From assembly GCA_040880405.1 (NCBI GenBank), contig JBBDIM010000150.1, positions 1 to 17,114 of the forward strand: 17,114 nucleotides of DNA. Reading direction: 5' to 3'. The notes under the pieces were generated by a model. It saw only the letters and a list, made by a program, of their open reading frames with translations, made no database searches and was not told the DNA's origin. Position 1 is the first letter of the stretch, and every line of letters begins with the position of its first letter. Positions 14,917 to 17,114 of this stretch are shown one piece after another. This DNA is from JBBDIM01 sp040880405. GTDB taxonomy: Bacteria > Planctomycetota > Planctomycetia > Pirellulales > Pirellulaceae. Both the position numbers and the translations under genes were made by a program.

Positions 14917-17034
14917 ATGAATTCGTTGGCCGGTACAGCTCGTGGGACATTTATTGTCCTGAAGTCACAGCGGAACCTGGGGCCGTGTTCGATATTGGGA
15001 ATCATGCTGACGCTGGTCTGCGGGCTGTTTCCCGATGCCGGGGTTCGAGCGGACGAGGGGCATGTCGGCGCGGCGCTCGACGGACTCTTCAACGTTCGCC
15101 GAGCTCCGGAAGCGAAGGCGATGGGGATTTTTCAGGGGAGTTTTTTGGAGGCGCTCTCCGCCCGGCCGACCGATGTGCAAATTGCGTTTGTGTTGGACGT
15201 GACCGAAAGCATGGAGGGGGAACTCGAGGGTATCCGCCAGAACTTGCCTCAACTGGTGAAAGACATTCAACGGGCGGTCGACGGTAAGACGGAGGTCGCG
15301 GTGGTGACCTACGCTGACTCCGGTGCTCAGAATAAACCAGTGAAGATTTTGGGGAATGGGTTTACCGCTGATTCGGAATCGATCCACGCCAACCTCGCGG
15401 CAATTAAGCAAGAATCGGGTCGCCCCTATTTCCCCGAGGTGGTTGATCTTGGAGTCCATCGGGCGATCCAGGATTTGGCCTGGCGAGACGAAGATCATGT
15501 GAAACGGTGGATTTTTTTGATCGGCGACGCCCCACCGTATGACGAGTCGTTCAACGAGGAAGCGACCCATAGCCGCCGTTGGTTTGACAATGAGTTGCTG
15601 GTCAATCTGGCGAACAGTCGGAAGATTAACATTCATTGCCTCCTGTGCAAAAGTCGTCCGGAGGAGCAGGAAGCTTACGAACAGAGTCTGGAGAAGGCGC
15701 GGCAATTTATGGGGCAGCTTTCGTCGCGGACCGGGGGACTTATGCTCGATCTGTCGTTCGACCGGATTCGCTCCAAAATCTTGGAAGACGCCAAGCGGGA
15801 GCGGGCCGAGTTCGCGTACATCGGACCGATAAGCGAGCGGGATATCGAAGCGGCCCGAGGCACCATGGTGGATGTGGGTGATGACAATGCGATTCTCCGC
15901 GTCGCCGTGCTGCCGCATCTCGACTTCGACGAGATGACATTTTTTCACGAGCACCCCTCGGTCCAGTTTGCCACGCAAACCCGCTATCTGTTACGCCGCT
16001 TGCCGGGGATTCAGGTCGTTCCCGCCAACAAGATCGAAGTGGAACTGTTGCGGCTCAAATCGAGCTCGCTTCCTCTAAAGCAATGGCCGCAGGCCCTTTG
16101 CCTGCGTCTGGGAGTTGATGTGTTGGTAACGGGTGACCTGCGACAGCGCGGGAATGTGCAGGATGTTCAATCGGAGTGGTATACCTCGGAATCGCCTGAA
16201 CCAATCGCTCGGATCAGTACCAGCGGAACGGCGGATGACCTGCTGGGAAGCTACTGGGCCGCATTGGGGCAAGTGCCAACGGAGAATCAAATCGCCGCGC
16301 GGCTCGTCGCCAAAGTCTCCCAGGAGGATGGCACCCAACTGCGAGACTTCTGGCCGGGGATTTTGTCGAAGCTTGATACCCAAAAACAGCGTGATCTCCT
16401 TTCCTCGCTGGAATTGCTGGAAGAATCGCTCGATCTGAGTATCGAACCGGCCCTCCGCAAAGCGGACTTACAAACGGCGTACGACTTGCTCGAAGGGGTG
16501 CGCGGCGAAGATGCCGGCAACGCCTTTGCCGCCGCGCTCCAGGCCAGCGCCAGTTTCAACTTGGCAAAGACTTTGGAACAAATGGGCCAGATGGAAGAAG
16601 CGACTTCCAAAATGACTTCGGCCACGCAGCTCTTGAAGTTGGCGTTTGACGGTCGGCAAACCATGGCGGATCGCCTGCTTCGGATGGAAATCGAAGCGGA
16701 TTACGCCCTGCTCGTCCAGAAAGAGTTCCGCCAAGCGATGGACAAATATGGTGAACTGGCCAAATTCACCGAGGCCTCACCCCTGCACATGGCGCTGCGG
16801 GCCCATTGGATGATGGCCGGGATCGAGTCGGGGGATTGGGGTGCCGCAAAGCAGGAAGCATTTCAGCCAGATCCTCAAAAGGCTCGCCAACACCTGATCG
16901 CGATCCTGGCGTTTTGGCCCGATTCGACCGAGGCTCGGACCATTCGCAAGTACATGCAATGGAACGACGACGAGGGTGGTACCACCACTCCTTATTTCCC
17001 ACGGGAAGGGGAGTTGTTGATCACGGCCAAATAA
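14917..17034 (+). CDS. exported von Willebrand factor A domain protein with TolB/CsgG-like and TPR-like regions
   Basis: The 705-residue product begins with a long signal sequence (hydrophobic core about 24-38, likely cleavage after VRA, residue 45). A vWA domain follows at about 86-290. Its metal site reads DVTES (D94, T96, S98), a variant of DxSxS, and D204 in LIGDAPPYDE is in the position of the last metal-site Asp. The middle (about 327-465: RVAVLPHLDF, RRLPGIQVVPANKIE, LGVDVLVTGDL) resembles the TolB-N/CsgG/FlgO-type fold. The C-terminus (about 485-680) is helical and TPR-like (AFAAALQASASFNLAKTLEQMGQMEEA). No enzyme site is visible. vWA domains bind protein partners through a metal ion, so a scaffold or sensor role outside the cytoplasm is likely. 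It is divergent from the caspase-like gene across 121 bp and may share its regulation. No terminator is seen before the window ends. Confidence 0.82.
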   Translation: MNSLAGTARGTFIVLKSQRNLGPCSILGIMLTLVCGLFPDAGVRADEGHVGAALDGLFNVRRAPEAKAMGIFQGSFLEALSARPTDVQIAFVLDVTESMEGELEGIRQNLPQLVKDIQRAVDGKTEVAVVTYADSGAQNKPVKILGNGFTADSESIHANLAAIKQESGRPYFPEVVDLGVHRAIQDLAWRDEDHVKRWIFLIGDAPPYDESFNEEATHSRRWFDNELLVNLANSRKINIHCLLCKSRPEEQEAYEQSLEKARQFMGQLSSRTGGLMLDLSFDRIRSKILEDAKRERAEFAYIGPISERDIEAARGTMVDVGDDNAILRVAVLPHLDFDEMTFFHEHPSVQFATQTRYLLRRLPGIQVVPANKIEVELLRLKSSSLPLKQWPQALCLRLGVDVLVTGDLRQRGNVQDVQSEWYTSESPEPIARISTSGTADDLLGSYWAALGQVPTENQIAARLVAKVSQEDGTQLRDFWPGILSKLDTQKQRDLLSSLELLEESLDLSIEPALRKADLQTAYDLLEGVRGEDAGNAFAAALQASASFNLAKTLEQMGQMEEATSKMTSATQLLKLAFDGRQTMADRLLRMEIEADYALLVQKEFRQAMDKYGELAKFTEASPLHMALRAHWMMAGIESGDWGAAKQEAFQPDPQKARQHLIAILAFWPDSTEARTIRKYMQWNDDEGGTTTPYFPREGELLITAK

Positions 17035-17114
17035 GGAGACTACCTGAAAATCAAGTTCCTTGTCGGGCGAACGCACTGAGCACCAGCCCGGGGAAATCCC
17101 AACACTCGATTTCG

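Noticed and set aside
11175..17034. Calling the caspase/vWA pair a known phage-defence system
   Set aside because: Both proteins carry export signals and there is no MoxR ATPase, effector-toxin or mobile-element context in the window, so a defence label is not supported.

Overview
The window looks like a chromosomal segment from a planctomycete, most likely of the Pirellulales (Rhodopirellula/Blastopirellula relatives). The reasons are the LEDRRVLSA motif at the start of a giant surface protein (planctomycete LEPR-XLL type), a Tat-exported hydroxypyruvate-isomerase-like TIM barrel protein, a WD40-plus-caspase protein, a DUF4129 membrane protein, moderate-to-high GC, and Shine-Dalgarno sites on only some genes. 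This is inference from protein style; no rRNA or marker gene is present.

Layout. Positions 1-101 are the last 32 codons of an unidentified gene. It is followed at short spacing by a DUF4129 membrane protein with a long acidic/Gln-rich insert (114-2099) and endonuclease III (nth, 2119-2793), probably one transcript. dCTP deaminase (dcd, 2932-3525) has a perfect TATAAT upstream and may have its own promoter. A Tat-targeted sugar isomerase-like protein (3683-4615) follows and ends in a 13-bp perfect hairpin. About 680 bp without a convincing gene (4616-5295) holds two inverted repeats.

Positions 5296-9390 encode a cysteine-free, 1364-residue secreted adhesin-like protein. It carries six tandem Ig-like repeats of about 103 aa, two tandem-95/VCBS-like domains and an acidic tail, and is followed by a textbook intrinsic terminator. 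A 495-bp intergenic region with a 16-bp inverted repeat leads to an outer-membrane beta-barrel-type protein (9886-11178). The stop codon of that gene overlaps the stop codon of a convergent gene.

The convergent gene (14795-11175, minus) encodes an exported multidomain protein: N-terminal signal, WD40 propeller, PDZ-like and Ig-like modules, and a caspase-like peptidase with an intact His/Cys dyad. Divergent from it across a 121-bp gap lies an exported von Willebrand A protein with a TolB/CsgG-like middle and a TPR-like C-terminus (14917-17034). This divergent pair is the most interesting part of the window: it could be an extracytoplasmic sensing/protease module, but no function is demonstrated by the sequence.

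The first third is housekeeping (base excision repair, nucleotide metabolism). The rest is dominated by cell-envelope and exported proteins. I see no tRNA, rRNA, CRISPR array, insertion sequence or phage gene.
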